NCBI GenBank assembly: GCA_900557695.1
Contig: USTP01000007.1
Coordinates: forward strand, 1 to 22,753
Reading direction: 5' to 3'
Length of the DNA: 22,753 nucleotides
Source of the DNA: an uncultured Thermoanaerobacterales bacterium
Lineage (GTDB): Bacteria > Bacillota > Clostridia > Christensenellales > UBA1242
In this document: positions 22,116 through 22,753 of the stretch, piece by piece
How the letters are laid out: every line of letters begins with the position of its first letter
How positions within the stretch are numbered: position 1 is the stretch's first letter
Notes under the pieces: model-generated
The model's input: only the letters and a program-made list of their open reading frames with translations
What the model was told of the DNA's origin: nothing
Database searches by the model: none
Program-made: the position numbers and the translations under genes

Positions 22116-22748
22116 GTGAAAGAGATTAACGAAAAATATTTTCAGTATAAAAACTCATCAAATGTTAAGAACTCAATTGACGATGAACTTATAGAGGGCG
22201 AAAAAATTTTGTGGCGAGCGAAACCAAAACGCGGAGCATACATTTGGTCGAATGTGCTTAAGATGTTGCCCTTTGCCCTTATTTGGCTAGCAATTGATGT
22301 TGCGTTTATTGTTGTTTTAGCTAAATATGCGGGTGGTATGCCAACATTTGTTTGGTTTATTCTTGTTCCATTTTTTATTATTCATCTAACCCCTGTTTGG
22401 CTTTGGATATATGGAATGATTAGAGCAAATATTGAACATAAAAACATAGAATATGCCTTTACCAACAAAAGAATTATCATGCGTTCAGGGGTGATTGGTA
22501 TAGACTTTCGCAATATATATTACTCAGACATTGTTAGTGTTAATTTGAAAGTTGGCATCATAGATAAATTATTTAAGGTTGGGGATATATATTTAAAAGC
22601 AAAAACCGAATCGGTTGTTTTGTTTGATATTAGCGAGCCATATGTTGTGCTTAAAGCCTTGCAGCAAATTAGTTTAGACATTAAGGCGGATATTTATTTT
22701 CCAAACGAGCTTCGACCTAGCAAAAACACGGGTTATAATACAAACTAA
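22116..22748 (+). CDS. Bacterial PH-domain (DUF304) membrane protein
   Basis: A 210-residue membrane protein of the YdbS/bPH2 type; no defined function. A soluble N-terminus (LIEGEKILWRAKPKR, 25-39) is the usual lead-in. Two membrane segments follow at about 46-70 and 76-102. The bPH domain (about 110-190) is marked by IEYAFTNKRIIMRSGVIG, YYSDIVSVNLKVGIIDKLF and VGDIYLKA. The GTG at 22116 is preferred, with AGGTGG (22105-22110) as SD built on the previous gene's stop; a GTG at 22107 would lie inside that SD. The arrangement suggests translational coupling with the ASCH-like gene. The stop is 5 bases before the window end, so what follows is unknown. Confidence 0.85.
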   Translation: MKEINEKYFQYKNSSNVKNSIDDELIEGEKILWRAKPKRGAYIWSNVLKMLPFALIWLAIDVAFIVVLAKYAGGMPTFVWFILVPFFIIHLTPVWLWIYGMIRANIEHKNIEYAFTNKRIIMRSGVIGIDFRNIYYSDIVSVNLKVGIIDKLFKVGDIYLKAKTESVVLFDISEPYVVLKALQQISLDIKADIYFPNELRPSKNTGYNTN

Positions 22749-22753
22749 GAATT

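Noticed and set aside
1..22753. CRISPR arrays, tRNA/rRNA genes, insertion sequences, prophage or defence modules
   Set aside because: I looked for repeats with spacers, cloverleaf-like blocks and transposase or defence motifs and saw none.

Overview
The window is a 22.75-kb piece of an AT-rich, Gram-positive-type bacterial chromosome. Gene content and order match the Bacillota, most likely an uncultured Clostridia-like lineage. Evidence includes purine-rich Shine-Dalgarno (SD) sequences, sigma-A type promoters, the ylxM-ffh-rpsP-khpA-rimM-trmD block, rbgA/rnhB, an FtsY without a long acidic domain, and a PolA without proofreading residues. A finer placement cannot be made from this stretch alone. 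The first 48 bases are not genomic. They are an Illumina/Nextera adapter with its index, so the left end is an assembly or trimming artefact, and the piece probably comes from an isolate or metagenome contig.

Layout, left to right. (1) 94-933: a PnuC-like membrane transporter, convergent with tmcAL (minus strand, 988-2214) across a shared bidirectional terminator. (2) tmcAL is divergent from pta-ackA (2313-4561), with interleaved promoters; these genes are linked by acetate chemistry. (3) A consensus promoter drives the DUF177 protein and rpmF (4630-5337), followed by a strong terminator. (4) plsX-rnc-smc-ftsY (5514-11713) is a tight operon for phospholipid synthesis, RNA processing, chromosome organisation and the SRP receptor. 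(5) ylxM-ffh (11806-13507) supplies the SRP regulator and GTPase. (6) rpsP-khpA (13618-14167) ends in a terminator. (7) rimM-trmD-rbgA-rnhB-yraN (14337-17559) covers ribosome and tRNA maturation. (8) rplS (17705-18046) has its own promoter, a probable L19 autoregulatory leader and a terminator. (9) polA (18197-20749). (10) A 368-base gap follows, holding a plus-strand terminator and what looks like a complete minus-strand transcription unit with a broken or tiny reading frame. (11) A membrane-anchored lytic transglycosylase, a divergent ASCH-like protein and a bacterial-PH-domain membrane protein (21118-22748) finish the window.

Most of the window is housekeeping: making and maturing ribosomes (L32, S16, L19, RimM, TrmD, RbgA, KhpA, RNase III), targeting proteins to the membrane (Ffh, FtsY, YlxM), lipid entry (PlsX), chromosome maintenance (Smc, PolA, RNase HII) and acetate/ATP metabolism (Pta, AckA). 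I found no CRISPR array, tRNA, rRNA, prophage, transposon, defence cassette or biosynthetic cluster. No exciting new system is obvious. The best leads are the hidden minus-strand unit after polA, the possibly leaderless transglycosylase, the promoter/hairpin overlap before ylxM, the relocation of rplS, and the complete absence of TGA stop codons in 24 genes.
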